Below are positions 35,160 through 44,464 of a stretch of 46,546 nucleotides of DNA, one piece after another. Positions within the stretch are counted from its first letter, which is position 1, and each line of letters begins with the position of its first letter. The notes below the pieces were generated by a model that was not told the DNA's origin, did not search any database, and saw nothing but the letters and a program-made list of their open reading frames with translations. Source of the DNA: Candidatus Nomurabacteria bacterium (lineage in GTDB: Bacteria > Patescibacteriota > Minisyncoccia > Phycocordibacterales > UBA9973). Made by a program: the position numbers and the translations under genes. The DNA is taken from contig JAPLXV010000020.1 in the NCBI GenBank assembly GCA_026395895.1, forward strand, positions 1 to 46,546, in the 5' to 3' direction.

Positions 35160-35870
35160 TTAATTTTTTATACTCATTCTTCTTAATTTTTCAAAAATTA
35201 ACATAATAATAATTGTAACGACCCAAAGAAAACCCATCACTCTTAGAAAATTACTTCCTTTATCTTCCATTATAAAAAAATTAAAGACACTATGCAAGGC
35301 GATGGCCAATATAAGACCCGCAAAAAGATATATTTTCTTTATAAACTTACCCATAAAAAATGAAAGTCCCAGGGCAACGCCTATAATTCCACTTGATACA
35401 GCATGAAGAAGGGTAGAGCCAAGGAATCTAAGTTGACCAGTCAGCAGGCCTACGGTAGTTTGACCCAATGAAAGTGGTTTAATTAGGAACATAGTATTTT
35501 CAAGTGCCGCGAACCCCAAAGCAACGGTAATTAAGAAAATTGGCCAATCTATCGGTTCGTCAGCACGTTTTGTTTTATAAATTAGAATTACTACACCTAG
35601 ATATTTCATTATTTCTTCTATGCTTGCCCAGCTAATGATTTGCCATTCTGATGAAGTTATATTATTTTGAACAAATTTTTGAGCTGGTATAACGAAAATA
35701 ACCGAAATCATACCGACAATAAATAATATAACAATAAGTCCTGTTGGTTCAGGTTTTTCTTTATCTTCTCTGAGCCAAAACCAAAGCCAGAAAAGAGCAG
35801 GAGCCACTCCCAATAAAAGTGCCAAACCTAAAATTTTTGGATCAGTTGTCATTGGATTTACCCTGAGCAA
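35160..35870 (-). CDS. PrsW-family intramembrane protease
   Basis: WASIEEIMKYLGVV EE motif, ALGFAALENTMFLI, LLHAVSSGIIGVALG, ALHSVFNFF. Confidence 0.85.
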   Translation of the reverse strand: MLRVNPMTTDPKILGLALLLGVAPALFWLWFWLREDKEKPEPTGLIVILFIVGMISVIFVIPAQKFVQNNITSSEWQIISWASIEEIMKYLGVVILIYKTKRADEPIDWPIFLITVALGFAALENTMFLIKPLSLGQTTVGLLTGQLRFLGSTLLHAVSSGIIGVALGLSFFMGKFIKKIYLFAGLILAIALHSVFNFFIMEDKGSNFLRVMGFLWVVTIIIMLIFEKLRRMSIKN

Positions 35871-38058
35871 AGAAGGGCCATTTTTCTATTATTAAAAGAT
35901 TTTTATTTTTTACAGGAAGCATTGACCAAATTTCTTCAGTAATGAAGGGCATAAATGGGTGAAGAACTTTTAGGAGTATAATTAAATGAGTAAATAAAAG
36001 TGCTTTGGCTGAATCTGAATTTTTATTTTCTAGAATTTTTTTCTTTGATCTTTCAATAAGAATATCAGCAAAAGTATGCCAAAAATAATGATAAAGTTTT
36101 TCAGCTACAATATAGAATTTATAATCATCCATTTCTTTAGTAATTTCTCGAACTAGTGTTTCTAACTCTTCATTCGATTTTTTATCTTCCTCATCGTAAA
36201 CAGGATTTTCCGGAACAAAAAAATTTTTAGTATTATCTAAGACAAAACGAGCAGCATTCCAGATTTTATTTGCAAATTTACTATAAGCTTTTACTTTTTG
36301 AATATCAAATTTACTATCTGCCCCTGGTCCAATACCGACAATCATAGACATTCGAAGAGCATCAGCTCCATGTTCTTTTATTATTTCTATAGGATCTATG
36401 CCGTTACCCAGTGATTTACTGAATTTTTGTCCTTTTGCATCTCTAAGTATTCCATGAAGATATACCACCTTAAAAGGAATTTCGCCTATTAAATATTGGG
36501 ACATTAAAATCATACGCGCAACCCAGAAGAACAATATTTCGTATCCGGGGTTTATAACACTTGTCGGATGGAAGTTTTTTAAATCAGATGAATTTACATT
36601 GGGCCATCCAAGTGTAGAAAAAGTCCAAAGCCCAGAAGAAAACCAAGTATCTAAAGTATCTTCATCTTGAACCCAATTTTCAATATCTTTTGGTGGATTG
36701 ATATCGCAATATATTTCTTTATTCGGCGCTTGCCCCGTACCAAGCCTTGCTTTAGTACTGGGGTACCAAACAGGAATTTGATGTCCATACCAGATTTGAC
36801 GAGAAATACACCAATCCCGAAGATTTTCAATCCAGTTATAATAAACTTTTTCAAAATGACTAGGAAGAATTTTTATTTTTTCTTTTTTTATAGGCTCGAG
36901 CATCAACTCCTTTAGTGATTTATTGTTACGAGAAGGGATTTTCTTATTTACATCAACGAACCACTGGAGCATAATTTGCGGTTCAATCATTCCACCAGAC
37001 CGGTCGGCAGTGGCTACTCTATTCACATAATTTTCATCAATGAAAACAAGCAATCCTTTTGCCTTCAATTTTTCTACAATTTTTTCGCGGGCATCGCTGA
37101 TTTTCATTCCAGCGAATTCTCCAGCCACAGGAAGTAATCTTCCATACTTATCAATGATTTGTTCTTTGTCTAATTTATATTTTTAGGCTAGAGCAAAATC
37201 TTCATGCGAATGCCAAGGAGTAATAGTCATCACTCCAGTTCCAAATTCTATATCAATCATTTCATCTTTTATGACAGTCGCCTCGATGGGTCCATTAATC
37301 CATTCTACTGTTAATTTCTGCATATGTTTCCAATCTTTGTATCTTTTGTCATCCGGATGCATGACTACATATTTATCACCAAATTTTGTTTCTGGTCGCG
37401 CTGTTCCTATTTCAAATGGGCCATATTTAAAAGTATAGAATTTACCTTTTTTTTCTTCATATATTGTTTCATCGTCGGAAATGACGGTTTGACCTTTTGG
37501 GTCCCAATTGACGATACGATTTCCACGATAAATAAGACCATCGTCATACATTTGCTTGAAAGCTGTTTTGACAGCGAGATTGCGTTTTTTATCAAGCGTA
37601 AAAGCCTCACGAGACCAATCAAGAGACGTTCCAATTTTTCGAAGCTGACTTTCTATTGTTTTTTTACTTTCATCCACAAATTTATCAACACGTTCTAAAA
37701 ATTTTTCTCGTCCAATATCTTTTTTCTTTAAACCTTCTTTTTCTAAAATTTTTGTAACTTTTGAATCAGTAGCGATGGCCGCATGATCCACTCCGGGGAG
37801 CCACAAGGTTTTTTTACCTTGCATTCTGTTATAACGAATTATTGTATCTTGCATAGAGTCTTCTAGGGTATGACCCAAGTGAAGCACTCCAGTGGCATTA
37901 GGTGGCGGAAGAACGATTGAAAAAGATTCAGCGTCAGGTTTTATTATTCCTTTTTCCACACATACATCTGGATTAAAAAAACCGCTCTCTTCCCAGAGCT
38001 TATAGATTTTATCTTCTGTTTCTTTTGGGTCGTAGGGCTTTAGTAGTCTGTCATCCAT
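35842..38058 (-). pseudogene. valS: Valyl-tRNA synthetase read as one frame but interrupted by a single in-frame TAA (37183-37185)
   Basis: N-part MDDRLLKPYDPKETEDKIYKLWEESGFF...PNATGVLHLGHTLEDS...EDFALA*; frame continues KYKLDKEQIIDKYGRLLPVAGEFAGMKISDAREKIVEKL...KFSKSLGNGIDP. Confidence 0.85.
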
Positions 38059-38090
38059 TACTAAATAATATCATAGAATATTGGTATTTT

Positions 38091-39215
38091 CTACTTTAAC
38101 CGTAGATTGCCCTTGGCTTTTATATTAAAGGTTTTTCTTGTCTTTTTATTGTTTTTTATGTAATTTAAATACCCAGCCATACCTATCATTATAGAGTTAT
38201 CGCCGGTTAATTTATTTTCAGGAAAAAGCAATGCGATGTTTTTTCCCATAGCTTTTTTCATTTCTCTTTGCAGGTGTTTATTACAAGCAACTCCACCTCC
38301 GACTATAATTGTTTTAACTTTATATTTTTCTTTTGCTTTTATTGTTTTATGGATGAGGACATCTACCACAGCGTTTTCAAATTCCAAAGCAATTTTTGCT
38401 TTTGTTTTTTCATCTAGGGTTCCGATTTTTTTAATTAAATAAAGAACAGCGGTTTTTAATCCAGAAAAAGAAAAATCAAAATTTTTACTATGAAGTATAG
38501 GGCGGGGGAGCACAAAAGAGGAGAAAGTCGGCCCTTTTTGGATTCCTAAGGGCCGGCCTTCTCCACAGTTTCTTTCTTTTTCTGCTAATTTTGAGATTTG
38601 AGGTCCGCCGGGGTAGGGAAGATTCATCATTCTAGCAACTTTATCAAATGCTTCTCCGGCGGCATCATCTAATGTTTCGCCTATAATTTTATATTGCATC
38701 CAATTTTTAAAAAGTATCAATTCAGTATGTCCGCCAGAAACAAGCAAAGACAAAACTGGGAAATTTATTTTGGGAATTGTAAATTTACCCTTAGGTTTTC
38801 CAAAGACAGATAGAATATGTCCTTCCATATGATTTACTGGAATGAGAGAAATTTTCCATTTTTTTGCTAATTCTTTTGCGAAAATAATTCCACTCCAAAG
38901 TGCTGGTTCCAGTCCTGGTCCATAAGTTACAGCAATTAGGTTTATGCCCAAATTTCTCAAAGTCGGCCCTTTTTGAATTCTTAAGGGCCGGCCTTGGGAA
39001 ATTTTGAACACTTCTTCTAAAAGTATAGGCAGATTTTTTATATGCTCTCTTTTAGCAAGCATCGGGTACACTCCGCCGTATGGAGCATGAATTTTTATTT
39101 GCGAATTTGAAACATTGGCTAAAATTTTAAAAGAAGGTTTTTTTATACCCCCTTTTACTTCCATTATAGTTATCCCTGTGTCATCACAAGATGTTTCAAT
39201 ACTTAAAATTCTCAT
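38091..39215 (-). CDS. tsaD: tRNA N6-adenosine threonylcarbamoyltransferase with two in-frame palindromic insertions
   Basis: ILSIETSCDDTGITIMEV; NHMEGHILS; LSLLVSGGHTELILF; YPGGPQISKLA; VVGGGVACNKHLQ. Confidence 0.95.
   Translation of the reverse strand: MRILSIETSCDDTGITIMEVKGGIKKPSFKILANVSNSQIKIHAPYGGVYPMLAKREHIKNLPILLEEVFKISQGRPLRIQKGPTLRNLGINLIAVTYGPGLEPALWSGIIFAKELAKKWKISLIPVNHMEGHILSVFGKPKGKFTIPKINFPVLSLLVSGGHTELILFKNWMQYKIIGETLDDAAGEAFDKVARMMNLPYPGGPQISKLAEKERNCGEGRPLGIQKGPTFSSFVLPRPILHSKNFDFSFSGLKTAVLYLIKKIGTLDEKTKAKIALEFENAVVDVLIHKTIKAKEKYKVKTIIVGGGVACNKHLQREMKKAMGKNIALLFPENKLTGDNSIMIGMAGYLNYIKNNKKTRKTFNIKAKGNLRLK
38520..38564. repeat. In-frame palindromic element, family B, copy 1 in tsaD
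   Basis: ggagaaagtcggccctttttggattcctaagggccggccttctcc. Confidence 0.92.
38954..39000. repeat. In-frame palindromic element, family B, copy 2 in tsaD
   Basis: ttctcaaagtcggccctttttgaattcttaagggccggccttgggaa. Confidence 0.92.
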
Positions 39216-39216
39216 G

Positions 39217-39289
39217 TGGGCGGTACAAGAGTCGAACTTGTGGCCTTGTCTACGTCAAAGACACGCTCTACCAACTGAGCTAACCGCCC
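39217..39289 (-). tRNA. tRNA-Val(GAC)
   Basis: Minus strand GGGCGGTTAGCTCAGTTGGTAGAGC; loop TTGACGT; TTCGA T-arm. Confidence 0.95.
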
Positions 39290-39302
39290 CCATGTTTTTA
39301 TA

Positions 39303-40520
39303 TTACATCTTAGCTTGGATTCTTTCAAGAGCTACGATGAAAGCGCCACGACGAAGGTCGGTAGAATATTCTTTTGCTTTTTTAAATGTTTTTTGAGCAG
39401 CGTCATTCATCATCGGCAAGAGTTTGTTGAATACTTCTTTTTCACTCCAGTGTTCTCCCTTCAAATTCTGATCCCATTCAAAATAGGAAACTGTTACACC
39501 ACCAGAATTTGCTAAAATATCTGGCACCACAGGGATGCTCTTTTTGAACAAAATTTCATCAGCTTCGGGTGTAATAGGCCCATTGGCAAGCTCTAAAATC
39601 GCCTTAGCGCGCACTTTATCAGCATTAGTATTGGTTAGCTGATTTTCAAATGCGGCAGGGATTAAAAGGTCGCATTCTGTCTCTAGAAGTTCTTCGTTAG
39701 TCAAATTTTTACTTCCTTCAAAATCCGCAAGGGAACCGGTTTTCTTCTTGTGTTCAGTAAGTTTTTCTAGATCAAGACCATTTTCATTATAAACTCCTCC
39801 TTTTGAATCAGAGATAGCTATGATTGTATGTCCATTTTCTATAAAAATTTGAGCTGCGTTTGATCCGACATTTCCAAAACCTTGTACCACCACTTTGCAT
39901 TTATCTGGAAGTCCAATTTGCGTACGCAAAGAATCAAAAACATAAAATCCGCCAAGTCCGGTGGCTGGTCCGCGTCCGGCTGACCCACCTTTGTCTAAAG
40001 GTTTGCCCGTAAAAGTAGCTCCAGTTTCATCGCCAGTAATTTTTGTATATTCGTCTGACATCCAAGCCATTATTTCGGGAGTGGTATTCACATCTGGTGC
40101 TGGTACATCTTTTTTAGGACCTAAAACATCTGAAAGTTTTTGGACCCACCCACGAGAAAGTCTCTCTAATTCTATTTTTGATAATTCTTTTGGGTCAACT
40201 GTAATTCCACCCTTGCCTCCACCCATCGGAATTCCAGCCACGGCACATTTTAATGTCATCCAAAAAGCCAGAGCTTTTACTTCATTTATTTCGGTATCTT
40301 GGTGATATCTAATTCCACCTTTGTAGGGTCCTAAAGTATTATTATATTCAACTCGATATCCTTCAAAGATTTTCATAGAACCGTCATCCATTTTAACTGG
40401 GATTGAAATTATAATATCACGATCAGGTTGTCGTAATCTGGTTATAAATTCATCGCCAAAATCTTTAATTTTGGCAACTTTATCTAATTGGGTCATTCCA
40501 TTTTGAAAAGGGTTTTGCAT
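39303..40520 (-). CDS. gdhA: Glutamate dehydrogenase
   Basis: YHQDTEINEVKALAFWMTLKCAVAGIPMGGGKGGITVDP; VVQGFGNVGSNAAQIF; NSGGVTVSYFEWDQN. Confidence 0.95.
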   Translation of the reverse strand: MQNPFQNGMTQLDKVAKIKDFGDEFITRLRQPDRDIIISIPVKMDDGSMKIFEGYRVEYNNTLGPYKGGIRYHQDTEINEVKALAFWMTLKCAVAGIPMGGGKGGITVDPKELSKIELERLSRGWVQKLSDVLGPKKDVPAPDVNTTPEIMAWMSDEYTKITGDETGATFTGKPLDKGGSAGRGPATGLGGFYVFDSLRTQIGLPDKCKVVVQGFGNVGSNAAQIFIENGHTIIAISDSKGGVYNENGLDLEKLTEHKKKTGSLADFEGSKNLTNEELLETECDLLIPAAFENQLTNTNADKVRAKAILELANGPITPEADEILFKKSIPVVPDILANSGGVTVSYFEWDQNLKGEHWSEKEVFNKLLPMMNDAAQKTFKKAKEYSTDLRRGAFIVALERIQAKM

Positions 40521-40628
40521 ATTTTTTTTCTTGTCCCGTAGTGAGCTTTGCTCTACTACTGGGATTGTTTTTTATTAATAATAGGTTTTAGATTATACTA
40601 TTTTTTATATGAATTTGCTATGAATCAT

Positions 40629-41390
40629 TCAAAAAGCAAGTTTTTCTAATATCGCGAGTTCTTCTTTAGTGTTGGGCTGTAGTCCTTCAATCAGGTTTGC
40701 CACTGGCACTGCTTCAATTTTTTTGTTTTGGTCGCGAGCTATTTTTATAAGGTCAGTCAAATAATATTCACCCTGCACATTTTCGTTTTTTATTAAGTTA
40801 ATATTTTTCCAAAGCCAATCTGAATTAAAAGCATAGACTGCCGGATTTAGTTCTTTAATTAATTTTTCTTTTTCTGTAGCATCTTTAAATTCAACTATGC
40901 CCACAACTTCTCCATTACTTCCGCGCATTATTCTACCGAAATGTCTTAAACCAGACCTCCATTCTTCAAAATCTGGCATTAAGACTGTGGCCATAGTTAT
41001 AGTTGATTTTTTTTCATTATGTTTTTTTAACAGACGTTCAATAGTTTCCTTTGAAATAAGTGGTTGATCTGAAGAGAGTACCAATACTATTTTGTGATTG
41101 GGATGAACTTTATTTTTGGCCGATGAGACCGCGTGTCCTGTTCCTAATTGTTTTTCTTGTTCTGCATATAAAAAGCTGTTTCCCAATACTTCTATTATTC
41201 TTTCTTTTTTATGACCCACCACAATTATTGGTTTGATTAGCAAATGCAAAGTGGAAATAGTATCAAGTATGTGTTTAATAAGTGGTTTATTTTTTAACAT
41301 AACAAGTGCTTTAGGTTCGTCGGATTTCATTCGAACTCCTTTTCCAGCAGCCAATATTATTATTTGAGTATCATCTTTCATACGTGTCAC
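40629..41390 (-). CDS. Sugar nucleotidyltransferase (GlmU N-terminal-like)
   Basis: IIILAAGKGVRMKSDEPKALVMLKNKPLIKHILD; EQLGTGHAV; VQGEYYLTDLI. Confidence 0.85.
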   Translation of the reverse strand: MTRMKDDTQIIILAAGKGVRMKSDEPKALVMLKNKPLIKHILDTISTLHLLIKPIIVVGHKKERIIEVLGNSFLYAEQEKQLGTGHAVSSAKNKVHPNHKIVLVLSSDQPLISKETIERLLKKHNEKKSTITMATVLMPDFEEWRSGLRHFGRIMRGSNGEVVGIVEFKDATEKEKLIKELNPAVYAFNSDWLWKNINLIKNENVQGEYYLTDLIKIARDQNKKIEAVPVANLIEGLQPNTKEELAILEKLAF

Positions 41391-41426
41391 AAATTATATA
41401 CCAAAACAGAATCATTACTAGTTGAT

Positions 41427-42017
41427 TTATTTTACTTGATGTTTTTCAATTTCTTTTAAAACCTTTGGAATTTTTTTGAAATCTTCAATCAATACTTCGC
41501 GCATTGAACCGTCATATAAAGCTGCCGCTGGGTGATAAAGAGGGAAGAAATATTTGGTTGATATACCAGCAAAAGATTTGATTAATAATTTTCCATGAGC
41601 TTGAGAAATTTGCAGGTCGGGAAAAAAATTATTCATGGCATGACGACCTAGAAAGATTATTACTTTAGGTGAAATAGTTTTTAGTTCTTCTAAAAGCCAT
41701 TCTCGACAAGCGCTTTTTTCTTCAGGTAGGGGATCGCGATTATTGGGTGGGCGGTATTTTACAATATTGGTAATATAAATGTCTTCTCTTTTTAAATTGA
41801 TAATGGAAAGCATTTCGGCTAAAAATTTACCTGCCGACCCAACAAAAGGTCGGCCTTGTTCATCTTCCGAACGTCCTGGCGCTTCGCCGATAAAAACAAT
41901 TTCTGCCTCAGCATTGCCATCCCCAGGCACAGGTTGCTTGGCAGTCTTTTTTAGTCTGCATTCGCACTTCTCAAACCACTTTTTATGAATGTTTTCCAAT
42001 TTTTGTTCTTTAGTCAT
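41427..42017 (-). CDS. Uracil-DNA glycosylase, family 4/5
   Basis: VFIGEAPGRSEDEQGRPFVGSAGKFLAEML; YITNIVKYRPPNNRDP; PLYHPAAALY. Confidence 0.92.
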   Translation of the reverse strand: MTKEQKLENIHKKWFEKCECRLKKTAKQPVPGDGNAEAEIVFIGEAPGRSEDEQGRPFVGSAGKFLAEMLSIINLKREDIYITNIVKYRPPNNRDPLPEEKSACREWLLEELKTISPKVIIFLGRHAMNNFFPDLQISQAHGKLLIKSFAGISTKYFFPLYHPAAALYDGSMREVLIEDFKKIPKVLKEIEKHQVK

Positions 42018-42049
42018 ATGCAGTCTTTATTGTATAAAATTTAAGCCTG

Positions 42050-43020
42050 TTTTAACAGGACAAAAATAGCGTATTCTAATCAGAAGCTTGGACGGAATTA
42101 ATTAATAATTGATTAGGCGTTTTTAAATTTAAACTAAGGTGCAGTCGTTCTTGATTGTAGTATTGCAGATATTTTTTAAGTTCGCAATTAATCTTTGAAA
42201 CATCATTGGGTAATTTATCTAAACATTCTTCCTGGATGGTTCGGTTTACTCTTTCAATATGAGCATTATCATTCGGTTTGCCGATTCTGGTATATCTATG
42301 ATCTTTTTGTATTCTGGAAGTGAACCATTTAGAAAATTCTGGTCCATGGTCAGACTGCAACATTTGAAAACGGAACACTGCATTTTTTTGCGCTTCATTT
42401 ACAAATCTGATTGTTTGTCTTCCATTCATTTTTCCATAGGCTTTGGCATAGACCCACCTAGAATACACATCAATCAAAACAAAAACATACAATCTTTTCT
42501 TTTCATTAATCATCCGGTGAATAGTATCAATTTGCACCAAATCGCCTGATTTAAGAGGATATGGACGATCTACAGGTGGATGATATCGTTTCCACTTACT
42601 TCTTTTCTTTAAAAGCCCACACCTGTCTAAAGTTCTTTTAACTGAAGACAATGAAGTTTTAATTCCTTGATTAATTAATTCTTGATGGACTACCTCCGCA
42701 CACCTTTTGTTCTTAATTCTTTGTTGAAATATTTTCCAGACTAAATCATTGCTTAATTGTTTGGGATGATGTTTGGGTTTTGAAGAAAGTGTAGGGATTG
42801 GACCATATCCCAAAATTTTTGCTTTCTTTACCCATTTACATATCGTACTGGAACCGACTCCGTATCTTCGACCAACTTCTTCCTTACTAAAGCCCCTCCT
42901 TACCATATCCGCAGCATCTCTACGAACTTTTGGCATATGTGGATTCTTTGTGTATGACATATATCTATTTTACTACCTCAATCCGTCCAAGCTATTGAAC
43001 CATTACGGAATAGTTGCTTT
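42050..43020 (-). mobile_element. IS481-like insertion sequence; outer boundaries approximate
   Basis: Transposase ORF between inverted cores agcttggacgga (42085-42096) and tccgtccaagct (42982-42993). Confidence 0.7.
42076..42960 (-). CDS. IS481-family transposase (HTH plus rve integrase core)
   Basis: GFSKEEVGRRYGVGSSTICKWVKK; VQIDTIHRM...VFVLIDVYSRWVYA; LQSDHGPEFSKWF; NDNAHIERVNRTIQEE. Confidence 0.9.
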   Translation of the reverse strand: MSYTKNPHMPKVRRDAADMVRRGFSKEEVGRRYGVGSSTICKWVKKAKILGYGPIPTLSSKPKHHPKQLSNDLVWKIFQQRIKNKRCAEVVHQELINQGIKTSLSSVKRTLDRCGLLKKRSKWKRYHPPVDRPYPLKSGDLVQIDTIHRMINEKKRLYVFVLIDVYSRWVYAKAYGKMNGRQTIRFVNEAQKNAVFRFQMLQSDHGPEFSKWFTSRIQKDHRYTRIGKPNDNAHIERVNRTIQEECLDKLPNDVSKINCELKKYLQYYNQERLHLSLNLKTPNQLLINSVQASD

Positions 43021-43106
43021 TTGATAAAATTGTTGTATAATCTAATTGGGTAAAAATTAAATAAAGAAGTCCTTTCAACTAGCAGTTAATTTTTGTGGAG
43101 GGTTGT

Positions 43107-43334
43107 ATGTGTATTCTGGGAATAGAATTTTCGCAGTTTCAAATTTTTCTAGTTTCTGTTTTTTTATTGTCCCTCGTCTTTTCAGTAGTAGGTTGGAGTA
43201 TTTTAGAAAAAGACCCATATGGTTCCTTTGTCTGTAGAAATCATTCAACGGAGAAACCGTTGGGGGAAAAAATTGCCAAAATCTCTACAGCCATGATTTT
43301 TGTCTCTGGTTTTGTGCTGTTTTTGTCTTTCTAA
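43107..43334 (+). CDS. Small two-TM membrane protein
   Basis: GGAGGGTTGT ribosome-binding-like stretch; SQFQIFLVSVFLLSLVFSVVGW and ISTAMIFVSGFVLFLSF. Confidence 0.55.
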   Translation: MCILGIEFSQFQIFLVSVFLLSLVFSVVGWSILEKDPYGSFVCRNHSTEKPLGEKIAKISTAMIFVSGFVLFLSF

Positions 43335-43366
43335 AATAAAAAAGGTTTTTTGAAAACAAAGTTGGA

Positions 43367-43597
43367 GTGAGTATGAACCTATATCAAACAATTTTACTCA
43401 CTATTGCTGTTCCCATTTGGATTTTGACAATAGTGAGTCAGGTTTGTCTTTCAAGAGAGAAGAACGATTTTGAAAAAGAAAATCCTTCAATTTCTTGGAG
43501 AACAACGAAAGGAGAGAAATTATTGAAATTGCTGAAAATTGCTTCCGTAATTTTGTTTTTTGTTACTTTCCTTTCTTTTCTAGAGATTATAGAATGA
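43367..43597 (+). CDS. Small two-TM membrane protein
   Basis: TILLTIAVPIWILTIVSQV and IASVILFFVTFLSFLEII; same layout as the preceding ORF. Confidence 0.55.
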   Translation: MSMNLYQTILLTIAVPIWILTIVSQVCLSREKNDFEKENPSISWRTTKGEKLLKLLKIASVILFFVTFLSFLEIIE

Positions 43598-43640
43598 TTC
43601 CCCTTTTCTTGTTAACTCAAGACAGGGGAATTCTTTTTTT
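43596..43640 (+). terminator. Intrinsic terminator after the small membrane protein pair
   Basis: GATTCCCC ... GGGGAATTC followed by TTTTTTT. Confidence 0.75.
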
Positions 43641-43700
43641 GACAAAAACAAGGCGGTGTTTTTTGATTGATGTTCGAACTTTTTTTGACGAAAATCCGAA

Positions 43701-43819
43701 TTCCGAATTTTAAAATCCAATCGCTCGGGCGGGCAAAAAGGAAGGGGGTTGGGGGGAAGGAATTTTTGCCCGCCCTCGCTTTCCAATTCCAATTTTTTTT
43801 CGCCGCCGCCGAATTTCGT
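43701..43819. repeat. Left copy of perfect 119-bp inverted repeat; contains a hairpin with G-rich loop
   Basis: ttccgaattttaaaatccaatcgctcgggcgggcaaaaagg...cgaatttcgt identical to the reverse complement of 46428-46546. Confidence 0.95.
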
Positions 43820-43856
43820 GCCGGTGAAACTGGCGCGCCGCCTAAAATTTAAGTTT

Positions 43857-43878
43857 TTCTTTGGCGGTAAATTCTTTT
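43857..43878. repeat. Junction motif copy A (ttctttggcggtaaattctttt)
   Basis: 21-bp core shared with 44436 and 45652. Confidence 0.9.
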
Positions 43879-44428
43879 ACTTTTTAAGCTTGCCTAACAA
43901 TTCCTGTGCTTTTTTCTTGGTTGCATTTCTGGTGTTCCCCGTCTGTTTTTCAAGAAAATTCGATACTTCCTTTTTGTTTTTAATTTGATCCTTAAACTTT
44001 CCTAAAGCTAGTATCGCTTTTCCCAAAGCAACATTTCTGCATTCGGCCGTCTCGTAATTGTAGTTTTCAACTTTCAGTAATTCGCTGATGATTCTATTCT
44101 GATATTCAGGCTTGTGTGTAGCAATCTCCGATAGGCACAGAATTGTATTATTGGCGGTAATCATTTTGCCGCCGTTCAAAAATTTAATAAGCCGAGGTAG
44201 TAATTTATCAACTGTTTTCTTTTTATCAACGCGGGATAAATACCCAATTACTCGAATTGCCGTCCATTTAATTATTTGATTTTCACTGTCCAAGAGTTTT
44301 ACGAAAAAATCAAAGTTTTGATAAAGTCCAACAGGGTATTTTTTAGAAATGGCAATCGCTTTCTTGGCACTTCCATATTTTACCTTGGGGTCGTCAGATA
44401 AAAGATTGTTTAAATTTATTTTACACAT
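43877..44428 (-). CDS. HEAT-like repeat protein
   Basis: Helical repeats (FVKLLDSENQIIKWTAIRVIGYLSRVDKKKTVDKLLPRLIKFL). Confidence 0.6.
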   Translation of the reverse strand: MCKINLNNLLSDDPKVKYGSAKKAIAISKKYPVGLYQNFDFFVKLLDSENQIIKWTAIRVIGYLSRVDKKKTVDKLLPRLIKFLNGGKMITANNTILCLSEIATHKPEYQNRIISELLKVENYNYETAECRNVALGKAILALGKFKDQIKNKKEVSNFLEKQTGNTRNATKKKAQELLGKLKK

Positions 44429-44435
44429 AGTTTTT

Positions 44436-44457
44436 TTCTTTGGCGGTAAATTCTTTT
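44436..44457. repeat. Junction motif copy B
   Basis: ttctttggcggtaaattctttt. Confidence 0.9.
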
Positions 44458-44464
44458 TTAATAG

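Noticed and set aside
37183-37185. Stop-codon reassignment as the explanation for valS
   Set aside because: TAA terminates many other intact genes in the window, so general TAA recoding is excluded.
40531-40568. Hairpin upstream of gdhA (tcccgtagt...actactggga) as a riboswitch
   Set aside because: Simple imperfect inverted repeat with inner GAGC/GCTC; no recognisable aptamer. Could be another palindromic element, but evidence is too weak to call.
41831-41863. GC-rich aggtcggcc stretch in the UDG gene resembling the family B core
   Set aside because: It encodes EQGRPFVGSAGKFL, the native conserved motif of family 4/5 UDGs, so no insertion is needed.
43667-43988. Plus-strand ORFs over the left terminal repeat (61 and 79 aa)
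   Set aside because: They translate repeat DNA and the antisense of the HEAT-like gene; low-complexity and no start-site support.
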